A DNA stretch of 64,000 nucleotides from Jacaranda mimosifolia. Lineage: Eukaryota; Streptophyta; Magnoliopsida; Lamiales; Bignoniaceae. Location of the stretch: contig CM032117.1 in assembly GCA_018894105.1 (NCBI GenBank), positions 1,019,501 through 1,083,500 on the forward strand. Reading direction: 5' to 3'. Made by a program: the position numbers and the translations under genes. Positions 20,076 through 31,552 of the stretch are shown here, piece by piece. The notes beneath the pieces are model-generated. The model ran no database searches and was not told where the DNA came from. It saw only the letters and a list, made by a program, of their open reading frames with translations. Position 1 is the stretch's first letter. Each line of letters begins with the position of its first letter.

Positions 20076-22885
20076 TTGGTACATAATAAAAAGTGCTCCC
20101 TTTATTCGGCCTTGTTTATGTCATAGATGGGTCTGAATATTACAGATGGACACTGTCTAGGCCCATCCATATTCCATTATTTATATAATTAAATTAACAA
20201 GGTTTATCCCATTGGTCAGGTCCCAGCCCACTAGAGCCGCAGGATGAAGTCATCAGCCCAATTTGGTGTGAGTGAATAATTTGTCCTGGTCCTTATTTCA
20301 GTTATTTGAAGTACACCACGTGCAATAACTCCCTGTTCTTCAATTTGCATGGAAATCCGCCATGTTTGATACTATGTATTAGTCCCCACCACATAAGGTA
20401 ATCTCATTCAATGACATGTTTGATATGCAACATGAAGTATGCGGGCAGGCCACAAATAATCGTGGGCCCAAAACTATTCACGCTATTGGAATGGGCCTTG
20501 ATTGCATAATCGTGGCCAGAGATTGAATGGGGCAATGAGATGAAATAACAAATTTGTCTTTAGACGCATCCAGTTAAATAGATTTGTCCCACCGTCAACT
20601 ATTTTGAACTTTCACAACCCCGAGGCTCATACGCATTTTGTCTTCCTCCCTTTCAATAGTGCAAAACTCAGGAGCCCTGGCGTAGGTATTATACGAAATC
20701 CGGCGAACTGAGAGCTATGAACACCCACGTTACGGTGTCGGATAGTTGTGTTTTGCCGTCGACCGTTGTGTATCACATATTGAGAGGAAGCGGATCATGA
20801 AGAAGAAACCTTCGAGTTCCTCTTCAAGAGGCTAAACAAGAAGGGGAGCGACAGCGGTGCATGGCGGTAGAATTCGAAGAGCTCCGCTGGTTTGCGATGG
20901 AAGAGGCAATTCAACTTGCACTTTTGGTTCGTCTATGATATCCTCTTCAAGATTGTTTCGATTTTCGAGGCCATTTTCTTAGTCTCCCCACTCTGTTTTC
21001 TTCTTCCTCTGTTGCAGATGCCATTTTTTATTTTGCGCGCCGATGATCAATAAAAAATCAGAGAAAACACATAGATTTTTCATTTTGCAAGTCTAGAATT
21101 TTCAACAGATGGAGAGTGATTTTCAATGTTGAATTATGTTACTTTTCCACTTGGGGAATGAATTTGTATAGATATTAACTGAAGGAAATCGACTGATTTG
21201 GTGCTTTCTTTCATAAATTATTTTAATCCGATACTGATGATTATTGTTGATTATTTCTTTAGAAGAGTTTTGTATTTTCCTTTTCTCCTCCTCCTCCTCC
21301 TTCTCCTCATCTTCAAATGTAATGATGCGTAAACACTAATTTAGCTATTAAAGTTCTGGAAATTTCGCTGATGTAATTTAATTTGCTTGACATATTCTTT
21401 TATAACTTAAAACTTTGTTCTCATAATTGTAATTTGCCTTTGCCTGTCGTTAATGCCACGTTGTGATAGCTGTGTTTCCAGATTTGCAATGGGATGACCA
21501 AGTGCGTGGTTAGGGGTTTTCCTTCACTGAGCTATCTGGGTTTGTAGCGGTGTATGATTTTTCAATTTGGGGGCCCTGTTGAGAGTAAGCTGTTATTGGA
21601 GCGCAGATGGACAAAATGCATTCAATATGTTGACTGATGGCATTTTAGAAAGTTTAAACATATCAATGACATAAGGTGAGATTGGAGTAGTATATAATCT
21701 TCATGTGCAATTCCACATATAAAACAAAGTAATAAGATTTTAATCCTTTCTTCGTTAACCTCTACTCTAATAGCAGATATTACCTAACTACCATATCAAA
21801 CATGGCCGTAATGTTTGAGGACAGACATAAAAATATATAGGGGAGGCATGACATTGGTGTCATCTTTCTGCATCAAAGCGCATCCTTAGGATTTTCTAAT
21901 TAGGAAAAATATACCACATATTTGGACCTTAAACTTTAACATGTAAAAAACCAAGAAATTTTTTTTCCACTGCAAATAATGTACTCATATGTGGCTCAAT
22001 ATTCGCACCATTGCATGATGGAGTCCACCATAAAACAAATAAAACCCTCATACCATTGAACCTAATACTAATCATTATTGCAATTAAATATGAATCCTAT
22101 AAAATTTAATGAACAGCCTGCAGTTTAATTCCTAGTTCTTCCTTTACCACAAGCAACAATTTTGTATAAATTTATATCAATCAAGGAAGGGCAGGCCATA
22201 ATTACATAGAAAAAACATATACAATCCATAATCCATAAGATGATAAGACCAATCAGGAGCAAGGCGGAACTCACTTACAATCGAGCTCAAGATTCCTAGC
22301 TCTCACAAGCAATAATACCATTTCAGTTGGATCCAACACTTAAATGTTACTTTAATCTAGGGGCCATTAGCCACAATTAAAGAAACAACACAATCCCAGA
22401 AAAGTAACTCCATTCAGGATCAATTTAAGTGCAAATAGAGCCCAGAAAACTGTTAACCAGAACATAATCCGGGAATTCTGCAGAAGCACAAAGGCATGTA
22501 TAATTTCACTGAGATCTAATAATACTTCGCCACCAAAAATAATAGCAATTTTTAAAGCAGATTCTGAGCTCATGTGAGCTGAATACCCCCCTAAACTTGA
22601 GATCACATTCTACTATAATCTAACAACATCCTATTACCATATATAACAGGAAACACAAGCTATGAAGCAGATATAAACCCATCAGGGTGATAACAATGGA
22701 AATTTATGCAAAAGAAATCCATAAGAGAAATCTCGTTTGATTAAATAGTTGATCTCCCAATGCGAATAGTAACAACGTTCTATTACATATTGAAATTCAC
22801 GAAATGGAAACTAACATCAAATAAAAAAGGAAGCCTAGAAATGCCTCGACGCCAGGGTTGAAAAGTAGCCAAAAAAGGTAGACAA
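20076..22885. other. Intergenic region upstream and downstream of possible short transcript
   Basis: Contains several TGGGCC or GGCCCA motifs (20150-20540), a cluster of short open frames near 20.7-20.95 kb (separate entry), a TCC-rich microsatellite near 21280 and the 3' flank of eL41. No convincing long gene. Confidence 0.45.
20717..20955 (+). other. Cluster of short codon-like open frames, possible degraded gene
   Basis: Three overlapping short frames follow one another: MNTHVTVSDSCVLPSTVVYH... (27 codons from 20717), a frame reading EEADHEEETFEFLFKRLNKK (stop-bounded, no ATG), and MAVEFEELRWFAMEEAIQLA... (25 codons). The base composition is richer than the surroundings. I do not recognise a family. 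It may be an exon of a decayed gene, a transcript leader or a non-coding RNA. Confidence 0.2.
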
Positions 22886-23052
22886 CTACTTGGATCTCTG
22901 CCTCATCTTTCGGCGCTTCCTCTTCAACCTCCTCATACGCTTCTTCTTCCACTGTTACCGAAAAACGACGATACAAATATAAATCAATGCAACGAAATTA
23001 CATTGAATTATGAAGCAGAGAAGGATTTGAGATGATTTACCTTGGCTCTCAT
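22886..23052 (-). CDS. RPL41: Ribosomal protein eL41 (25 aa, two exons)
   Basis: Exon 1 is only 12 nt (23052-23041: ATG AGA GCC AAG), followed by an intron with GT at 23040-23039. Exon 2 (22951-22886) gives WKKKRMRRLKRKRRKM and ends RQRSK stop. The joined 25-residue, almost wholly basic peptide is the universal eukaryotic eL41, a single helix bridging the ribosomal subunits. Length and sequence agree exactly with the family. The gene is too small for ordinary gene finding. The promoter carries telobox, site II and TATA elements typical of ribosomal protein genes. It is transcribed divergently from the aprataxin gene, whose ATG is about 500 bp away. Confidence 0.95.
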
Positions 23053-23556
23053 GGTGAAACAGGAATTGCTGTGAAACTGAGAACGCCTCCCTTTGACAAC
23101 CCTAGAAGAAATTGAGAGATCGAATGGCGCGTGTTACAATGGATAAAACCCTAGGGCTTACGGATATATTTATAGGGACCCCTTTTGGTTTAATAAGTGG
23201 GCCTTATTTGGTTTGGGCTCCTTCAAATTGTTAGAGGCCAGCCCAGTCCATAATGAGGTCCAATGATATAAAAAAGAACAGTAAAAAATTTAAAGGGAAA
23301 AACAAAACGAGAATTGAGAAAGCAGAAGGTCATCTAATCATCTTCGAAATGATGAAATAATACACACTTGAAATGTTGGACAGAGAACTAATAAGGTAAT
23401 TCGTATCCTTCTTCTGTAAGTTTTTTGGAAATGATAATGAAGCAAATCTTGAGATGAGTTCTTGACGAGTTAAACAAACGGTGCGTGTTGGTTTGTTCGA
23501 CAAAACTCGGGCGTCTGAAGTGTGGTATCTTTTTGCATCTCTTGGCCATAGTCAGA
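23053..23556. other. Divergent promoter region between eL41 and aprataxin genes
   Basis: About 500 bp separate the two start codons. The left part holds the eL41 core promoter. The right part must contain the aprataxin leader; no clear TATA box is seen for that side. Confidence 0.5.
23146..23219 (-). promoter_or_regulatory. Ribosomal-protein-type promoter of eL41
   Basis: Telobox AAACCCTA (23146-23153), TATA box TATAAATA on minus (23167-23174), and two site II elements TGGGCC (23198-23203) and TGGGCT (23214-23219). The combination of telobox and site II elements is a known signature of plant ribosomal protein and growth genes, bound by TCP and Telo-box factors. The short gap to the aprataxin gene means it could act in both directions. 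Confidence 0.6.
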
Positions 23557-26054
23557 ATGGAAGCAATGGAAATTGATCGAGGGAAAACGTCGTCTACAGG
23601 TGCTAAAACCTTTTAAAGTTCGTTTCTTTTTTCCTTTGGCTCATTTTTTACGAAGCGTATTCCAATGAATCATAGTATTGCAACCTCTTCTTTCGCTTTT
23701 GTGAAGGGGAAGAGAAGGAAGAAACCAAGCCAATAGTAGTACTGTTGATGGGCCTGCCCGGAAGTGGGAAATCTACTTTCTGTGACGAAGTCATGAGAAT
23801 CTCTCTCCGCCCGTGGGCTCGCGTTTGCCAGGTTTACTTACATTGCAGACAATTATTTGCTGAAAGAGAGGGTTTTAAATTGTTTTTCTCTATTCAAATG
23901 GGCGCATTTCATATATTTGATGGAATGCTTCAATGGGTTTTGAATCATGGATGAGTTTTGTTGTTTGTTAAACAAATATTAGTTTGTGTGGAAGTGGACG
24001 AACACTGTAAATTCGGTGAGCCTCTTTATGAAGAATCCATAATATTTGTACGCAAGAGCTACTTTGGTGTTTTAAAGTGTACAGTGTGTAAATAATGCAT
24101 ATTTCTTTTATCTCTTTATGTGTTTCTGGTGAAAATTAGCAAAGATTTTATATTTACCATCCCATGAGAAGAACCAATTTTTTTTCTCCGGACAATTATG
24201 GGGGACGTTGCTGAAGTGCTGCTTGTTATGGGTGGTTGCAGATGGTTTTGTTTGGTAAATCCTTTTTGCTCTTATTCTAATGTAGGATACTATTAATAAT
24301 GGTAAGGCTGGGACAAAATTCCAATGTCTATCAACTGCAGCTATTGCTTTGAAGGATGGTAAGAGTGTATTTATAGACAGATGTAATATTGATAGAGAGC
24401 AGCGGGCAGATTTTCTGAATCTTGGTGGCCCACAAACAGAAAAACATGCTGTTGTGCTTGATCTTCCGGCGAAGCTTTGTATTTCACGTTCTGTAAAGCG
24501 TACTGGACATGAAGGCAACTTACAAGGCGGGAGAGCTGCTGCTGTTGTGAATCAGATGGTGCCAAAGAAGGAACTTCCTAAAATGGGTGAAGGTTTCAAT
24601 CGGATTACATTTTGTCGGAATGAGGAAGATGTAAAAGAAGCGGTCAATTTGTATGGTTCACTTGGCCCAGTAGACTCCCTTCCTTCTGGTTATTTTGGAC
24701 AGAAGAATTCAGATACCAAGATTCAAGCAGGGATTATGAGATTTCTTAAAAAGGCAGATCCTTTAGGTAATACTGGATCTGATTCAACTGTCAGTCAGAA
24801 GTTTGTTCCCAATGCTATGTCCATTGTAAAAGATTCTGGCGTTCAAGGGACAAAAATGGGTTCTTGTCCATCAGATTCTGGTGCTACTGCTGCTGACAAT
24901 ATTCCCACTCTGGCATTTCCATCTATTTCTACTGCAGACTTTCAATTCAATCTTGAGAAGGCTTCTGACATTATTGTTGAAAAAGTTGAGGAATTTGTTG
25001 GTAGGATTGGAAAGGCTAGACTTGTTCTGGTAGATTTGTCTCATGGATCAAAAATATTGTCTCTGGTTAAGACTAAAGCTGCACAAAAGAATATAGACTC
25101 CAATAAGTTCTTTACATTTGTTGGTGACATAACTCGACTCCGTTCTCAGAAAGGTTTACACTGCAATGTAATTGCTAATGCTTGCAATTGGTGAGTTTGT
25201 GAACCATACACTTGATTTAAATAAGTACTAAGCAAACTCGTTTTAACAATACATCTATATACGGATGGCTGATATGCTTGAATTATGTGCTTTTACATCT
25301 GCCATTGTACCTCTTCATCCTCCATCTTATTTGCTCTTTTAGCAATTATGTCAGTTCTGATATACAATTTCTTCTTTCAAAAATATTGATTGGTCCGGAG
25401 ATCTTTACGAAAAATGATTGCTTTTCAATTTGTGTAGGCGTCTCAAGCCAGGAGGGGGAGGCGTAAATGCTGCTATCTTCGATGCTGCAGGTTCTGCACT
25501 AGTAGATGCGACAAGGGAAACGGCCGCAGCACTTGACCCTGGCCAATCTGTGACTGTACCACTTCCTTCATCTTCCCCATTGTTTGCTAGGGAAGGTGTA
25601 ACCCATGTCATACACGTTCTTGGACCAAATATGAACCCACAGAGACCTGACTATCTTAACGATGACTATGTTCAGGGATGCAGGATACTTCGTGAAGCTT
25701 ACTCATCACTGTTTGAAGGGTTTGTTTCTGTAGTAAAGTCCCATGAGGGGGTCTCCAAACATAACAGTGGGAAATCATTAGAATCTGCTAGAAATTATGA
25801 TCCAAGAGCAAAAAGGGCATCTGTTTATGAATCTGACAAGAACAAAAAATACAAGGGACTTAAACAGGACCCAAAAACTGGTGTCAGCAGCTCCATTGAT
25901 GGGAAGAAAATCCTGGATAAGAAAATCAACACGACCAAGTTCTGGGGCTCATGGGCTCAAGTTCTTCACAACGTCGCTATGCATCCCAATGAGCACAAGA
26001 ATGTTGTACTTGAGATGTCGGATGAGATTGTTGTGATAAATGATGCTTATCCAA

Positions 26055-26094
<40 letters not shown>

Positions 26095-26902
26095 GGAAAA
26101 ACAAAGAAAATTACGTGAAATGCATTTCATTTTTCCTACTGCAGGCACAGCGGCACCTCTTGGTCTTAGCACGAGTTGATGGTCTCGACTCCATTGCAGA
26201 TGTCCGTAAAGAGCACATCTCATTATTGAAGACGATGCATTCTGTTGGCTTGAAATGGGCCGAAAAGTTCCTCACTGAAAACAAATCATTGTTATTCCGC
26301 CTTGGATTCCATTCAGTAAGTTCTGCCCTAACCTCAGTGGATCAGTATTTCTCACCCCTGCAACCCTCTATTCAAACAATGCTAGGAAGTTAAATATGTC
26401 ATCAGAAGGGATATGTAGCTTGGTATATGAAGATTCTTGCTGAGGAAACTTTAACTAATTCTGCAGCACTAAGCATTGTCCCAGAATACAGTACAACTTT
26501 GACATCCTGATGTTTATTACTAGCAAAAAGTTCTGATATTCATAAGACGAATATTTCACCTTCTTCCAGGTCCCTTCAATGCGACAACTGCACCTTCATG
26601 TGATTAGCCAGGACTTCAACTCCATTCATCTAAAGAATAAGAAGCATTGGAACTCATTCAATACTCCCTTCTTCCTGGATTCAGTAGATGTGATAAAGGA
26701 ACTCGAAGATGCTGGAAATATAACTTTGAAAGATGATAAGTCGCTGGAAATGGAGTTGAGGTGCCATAGGTGTCGAAGTGTGCATCCAAACATACCTCGC
26801 CTTAAATCACATATCAGCTCTTGTCAAGCCCCCTTTCCTGCTGCTCTACTCCAAAATGATCGTCTGGTTTCCTCCTCCTCCTTCGAAGGTACTGGTAGCT
26901 AA
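23557..26902 (+). CDS. Aprataxin-like DNA-repair protein (kinase-macro-HIT-zinc finger)
   Basis: Six exons: 23557-23599, 23707-23831, 24286-25190, 25438-26056, 26145-26315, 26570-26902. The phases agree and give 731 aa. Domains in order: a P-loop kinase-like part with GLPGSGKST (30-38); a macro domain (about 258-425) with GDITRLRSQ, IANACNWRLKPGGGGVNAAI and HVLGPNMNP; and an aprataxin HIT domain (about 540-665) with the catalytic core LHLHVIS (H629, H631) and HWNSFNT. A C2HC zinc finger follows (C686, C689, H702, C706). Aprataxin removes AMP from failed DNA ligations; the macro domain suggests ADP-ribose binding. The Arabidopsis counterpart (At5g01310) is often listed as bHLH140, yet I see no bHLH motif here. 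It acts in the nucleus by family. Confidence 0.92.
26058..26092 (+). repeat. (TC)n microsatellite at a splice donor
   Basis: About 17 TC units start within the GT of the intron 4 donor of the aprataxin gene (exon ends 26056). A length change here would alter the donor-proximal intron directly. Confidence 0.85.
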
Positions 26903-28034
26903 CTTCTATCGGTGGTACACGAGTTATCCTTCAGTATTTTCGGCTTTTGATGTACATAAAATACCATGTCGCAGATGGGTCGTAAAATCTTTTTGTGTTC
27001 TTTCTATTTTGGGTCCAAGCAAAGCACGCTTTTGTGAAATGTGACAAGGAAATGTCATGCTTGGCTGCTTTTGTCATTAAAACTATCACATAGCACTTGA
27101 AATGGTTACGAGTTTGGCCACGGATTTAAAATGTCTTACAGATTTGGAATTATGTTGAAACTATTGGAATATGAGGGGCCAATGTCTTCTCCAAAATCTT
27201 CTAATCTCAATGCAGCTTCAATATTTACCAGTGCCTTTGCAAAGTGAGTTTCCTTTCTGTCCTTTCTTTTTTTTTTTTTTCCTCCTGCTATTTACACAAT
27301 GTAGAACTCCAGAAACACGTGAGAAAGGAAAAATATACAGTTAAGGTGGAAAAAAGTTGTGGGCTCCCGTGAGTTACGCAGAGACTTTAGATTTACTTTT
27401 CCCTAAAGGTCGTTGTCTTGAAAAAAAGAATTCACGCGATGAAGAAGGCTTGGTCAAGTTCTTCTTGACAACGCAGTATGTGTGCTAAAAACAATAATAG
27501 TACTTCATGTTAGGTATGGTAACAAGTGATTATTAATCAAGAATGAAACAAATTAAGGTCCTAATTTATTATGTCCTCAAAAAACCGTATTTGCTCAGGC
27601 CTCTTCTAACGTACACTTGGCGTTCACTATTAGCCTCCATTTTGTCATTCTCAACGGACTTTTTAAGTCATCAAAGGCGACTAAATTCATTGTGGTCCAT
27701 GCAGCTTATGAATCACAAATTGAAATATCTTCGAAAGATGTAACAGCCTAGATTTTTCTAGACGTGACAAGAACCATTCACATGAATGTGACTGGTGACC
27801 TCAGTGGCCAATTTTTCGAGGAATATTCATGATCAATTATTGTGAGGTTGAAGAAGACATGAGAATAGAATTCAAGGTACCACGTTTGGCAGAAAAACAA
27901 GATTTTTTCCAATATACACATTCTTTCGTAACAATGGTCAAGATAATACAGCTCTAGGAGTTGATAAAAATTGCATAAAATGGAAACTAGTGCAATAGGA
28001 GATTTGATGCATTTTGCAACAGCTTCAAAAGAGT
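26903..28034. other. Convergent 3' flanks of aprataxin and PDC genes
   Basis: Holds the 3' untranslated regions of the two converging genes and a T-rich run near 27267-27281. No other coding region is seen. Confidence 0.6.
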
Positions 28035-30837
28035 CTACTGAGGATTCGGCGGGCGGCTATTGGCTGCAGATACCCTGGAACCCCATTCAAGCAGTTCTTT
28101 GCTTGTATCATCCTTGTGAACAATTACTTCAATGAAACACAAGCAGTCTTTCTTGGCTCCTGTGGCAGTCTCAATTGCTTCAATAAGTTCTTCTTCACAT
28201 CGGACCTGAGAGTGCAATATACAAAATGAGTTAAATGGGAGTGGCTTGATTTAATAGCTACTACAACTGACACAAGAAGTCAAACTAAGGCAAAACTCTA
28301 TTCACCTTAGTAGTCCAGCAATTGCCTTCACCATTATGGATTGCATCAACCAAGGCCGTGTAGTTCCAGTTCTTAATCACATTGTAAGGTCCATCATGGA
28401 TTTCAACCTCAATGGTGTAACCACCGTTGTTTATCAGGAAGATGATAGTCTTCTGGCCACATCTAAGCATTGTTGACACATCCTGCGCTGTAACCTACAA
28501 GATGTCCAAGAGAGAGGAATTATTTTTTGCTTCAAGCGATCAAAAAGTTATATTTATTAGGTCTTCGAGGACAAAACTCACTAGCCAACCAAACAGAAAT
28601 AACACCAAGATGTATAAGCTTTTTTATGACCAAAATGGAGATTTGAGATACCTGAAAGCTACCATCTCCAATGCAAGCAATCACACGCTTCTCTGGTACA
28701 GCCTGTGCATAACCCAGAGTTGCACCGACTGACCAACCAATGGATCCATATTGCATCTGGAACTCATACCTACAAAAAAAAAATTCCATTTAAAAACAGA
28801 GTGAATATTATGAGGTCCAAATGAACTGCAGGAATATAGACTTTCACTAGTGCTCACCCGCATCCAGGTGGTAATTTCAATTTCTGGCAGTTAAACCATG
28901 AGTCTCCCGTCTCAGCAATGACAGCTGTCTCCCCTGACAGCAACTTCTGAATATGCTGAAACAGAACATTTACCCTCAATGCCTCCTTGGGCTCGCTTTT
29001 CAGAGGATGCCCCTCGGAAACATAAATCCTATGGTAGTTCTCATAAGCAGTTGTATTGCATTTGAGCCTTTTCGCAAGGGCAGTTAAGAAATCCTTCATT
29101 AGTACACATCCAAATGCTGGCCCATTACCAATGATCACACGATCAGGTTGCACAATAATTGCCTTCTCTTTCTTGAGAAGTAAAGAGTATCCTACAGAAC
29201 TGTAGTCGTTGAATATTGGGCCAGCAAAGAGGTAAGCGTCAGCTGATTCCACAATTTCAGCACAAAATGCAGTGCTCACAGCCCCCCAGTAGGTACCGAT
29301 GAAATGGGGGTGGTGCTCTGGCACTAGTCCTTTAGCTGATGGCATAACTGCAAGGGCATAGCCACAAGCATCCGCCAGTTCAACAAAGGCATTGCATGCT
29401 TTTGCAACACGCAGTTTTGGTCCTCCCACCATCACTGGTTTCACGGCCTTGTTCAAGAACTCAACTGCTGCTTCAACTGCAGCCTCCAAGCCCTTCTGAT
29501 TACTCAATCTACAAAAACAGAAACAATTATTTTCCCAAGAAACAAAAGAAAAAAGGATAATACATTCCAACAAGAAGCAGATCATGATTCATGCCATAAA
29601 TGGTCAATATGTCATGATTGTTGATCTTCACACCTCAACGGTTAATCATATTGCTCGGAACAGTCCTAGCATTAAAATCGGAACACTAAGCACTCATCCT
29701 GTAATATGACTCGGAATAATTTTTAAGAATTTCTGAAAAAGTATCCCAAAAGTTTGGAAAGATTTCTTTGGAACTTCGACATAGTCAAATCCGCAGGAAG
29801 TCATTCAGAAACTCACGTCCTTACCTGAACATGGGAAGTGTTAACACTGATGCTCTTACAAAATCAAATATCTACAATGTGGGTGTACCTCGCACACTCA
29901 CGCACTCACAAATATGAGAGGTCAAAATCCAACACATATTAAGAAAATAAAAGACGAAACTGAAGCTTACTTTGGGGAGAGCGAAAACGGAACAGGCTCA
30001 CGACTAAACGTCGGATGTGGAATCGCCGGCAAGTTACAGCTCACGCTTATGTACACTGGCTTACTCTCCTTTAACGCTGTCGATATCGCCGTGTCTATCA
30101 ACTCATGTGCGTCCTCCAAATTATTAACCACCGCCTAAAATCAAAAGATATAAAAAAATAAATTATTTTCAGTAAAATACAAGAATGTTGGCAAGAGTGT
30201 GCACGAATCACAAGTAAATTTGTTTAAGAAAAAGCTGAAAAATAAAGCTCAAGCCCCGAGTAGCTTGATTCAACCAATAAATGTTTGAAATGCATACTAA
30301 AACCATATATACCTGATAGCAAGTAACAGTCTGGAAGCAACGTAGCTCCTGGCTGAAATCCGGTAACCCAATAGTGTGATGTAAGATCCGGTTAGTACCA
30401 TGATCATTCGAGTTCGGACCTCCAACAATACAAATCACCGGAAGATTCTCGCTGTACGCGCCGGCAATCGCGTTGATAACACTCAATCCTCCGACAGTAA
30501 ACGTCACGACGCATGCACCGACTCCTCTAGCCCTGGCGTACCCGTCTGCAGCATAGCCGGCGTTAAGCTCGTTGCAGCAGCCAACTAAGTTGAGCCCGGG
30601 CTCAGCTATGAGATGATCGAGCAGCGTCAAGTTGAAGTCCCCGGGGACAGAGAACACGTCACTGACGCCGATCTGAACGAGTCGGCGAGCCAGGTGCCGG
30701 CCTAGCGTGGCATCGCCGGAGACAAATGGTACGGCGGACGACTGGATGGTAGAAACCAAACCGTTGGAGGGCAGAGATCCCACCTCGTTACACGTGGCGG
30801 ACTTACAAGAGTCCAACGAGCCTATCTTGGTGTCCAT
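28035..30837 (-). CDS. PDC: Pyruvate decarboxylase
   Basis: Six exons: 30837-30313, 30134-29971, 29508-28858, 28769-28652, 28494-28306, 28205-28035. They join in phase to 605 aa, the usual plant PDC length. It converts pyruvate to acetaldehyde and CO2 in the cytosol, the first step of ethanol fermentation. Visible active-site features are the thiamine-activating glutamate E90 ([15 protein letters not shown]), the paired histidines H153-H154 (ILHHTIG), and the thiamine-diphosphate/Mg motif from GDG (481-483) to NN (508-509). The start is [10 protein letters not shown] at 30837, typical of plant PDCs; the longer frame begins with TTG. A TATA box and anaerobic-response-like motifs lie upstream. 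The locus corresponds to Arabidopsis At5g01320/01330. Confidence 0.96.
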
Positions 30838-30967
30838 TGTAAGAGTGCTTAGCAAAGCAGGAAAATATCAAGAACTGAACAAAGCGTTTGAACTTTGGTG
30901 TTATACAAATGGAAGAGAAAGTGAGTGGAATTGATTTAGTGGGAGTGAGAACGACGAATGGGCGAGT

Positions 30968-31024
30968 CATTTATAGTTGGGGAAAAGAATAGAGGTGAAA
31001 AAGTTCCCAATCGGGGGGCGGTTT
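30968..31024 (-). promoter_or_regulatory. PDC core promoter with anaerobic-response-like motifs
   Basis: TATAAATG on minus (30968-30975), about 130 bp upstream of the ATG. Just beyond are a GC-type motif (GGGGGGC, 31013-31019) and CGGTTT (31019-31024). Paired GC and GGTTT motifs form the anaerobic response element of plant Adh and Pdc genes. The match is short, so the assignment rests on the context of a fermentation gene. Confidence 0.4.
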
Positions 31025-31204
31025 CGGGTTGGAATTGCGGGCAGTGGTATTATTTGTGCGTGATTTGGCAGGATAATTTCAAAAGCGGTGGACTACTGTA
31101 ATTATGGCAATTGGTTTTGTGAGGGAAGATTACACTAGTACAACATAGAATATAATATTGTCTAGATGGATCTTTACTCCAAATAGTATTTATTATATAA
31201 TTAA

Positions 31205-31549
31205 GGGAATGTCTTGTTATATTTTTTGTGTGATTTTATTATGTATTTTGAAAAAATAAATTATTAGAAAATATGAAAGTCATATTTTGATATGTTTATT
31301 TATATTTTAGATGAGATATTTTTTTATTATAGCAGTCAAATTAATATTTTTTTATTAAATTTTGGAGGTGAAAATGGAATTGAGTGATTTTTTTAATGTT
31401 AAAATAATAATAAAATATATATATAACATATATATATAAGACATGTATGTATATATTAAAAAATATGTATTTTGAAGGAAAAATATGGATATGTTAGATT
31501 ATGTTTCCTCAAAACAGTGTTGTTTTGGAAAGCATAACCAAACATTCCC
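31205..31549. mobile_element. Tourist-like MITE, copy B (cleanest copy)
   Basis: Ends GGGAATGTCTTGTTAT and, in reverse complement, GGGAATGTTTGGTTATG, with a perfect TAA target duplication (31202-31204 and 31550-31552). Length 345 bp. Terminal repeats plus a TAA duplication are the hallmark of Tourist (PIF/Harbinger) MITEs. It lies 370 bp upstream of the PDC start codon. Confidence 0.8.
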
Positions 31550-31552
31550 TAA

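Noticed and set aside
24108..24518. 136-codon minus-strand frame opposite the aprataxin gene
   Set aside because: Antisense to a confidently identified coding exon; no independent likeness.
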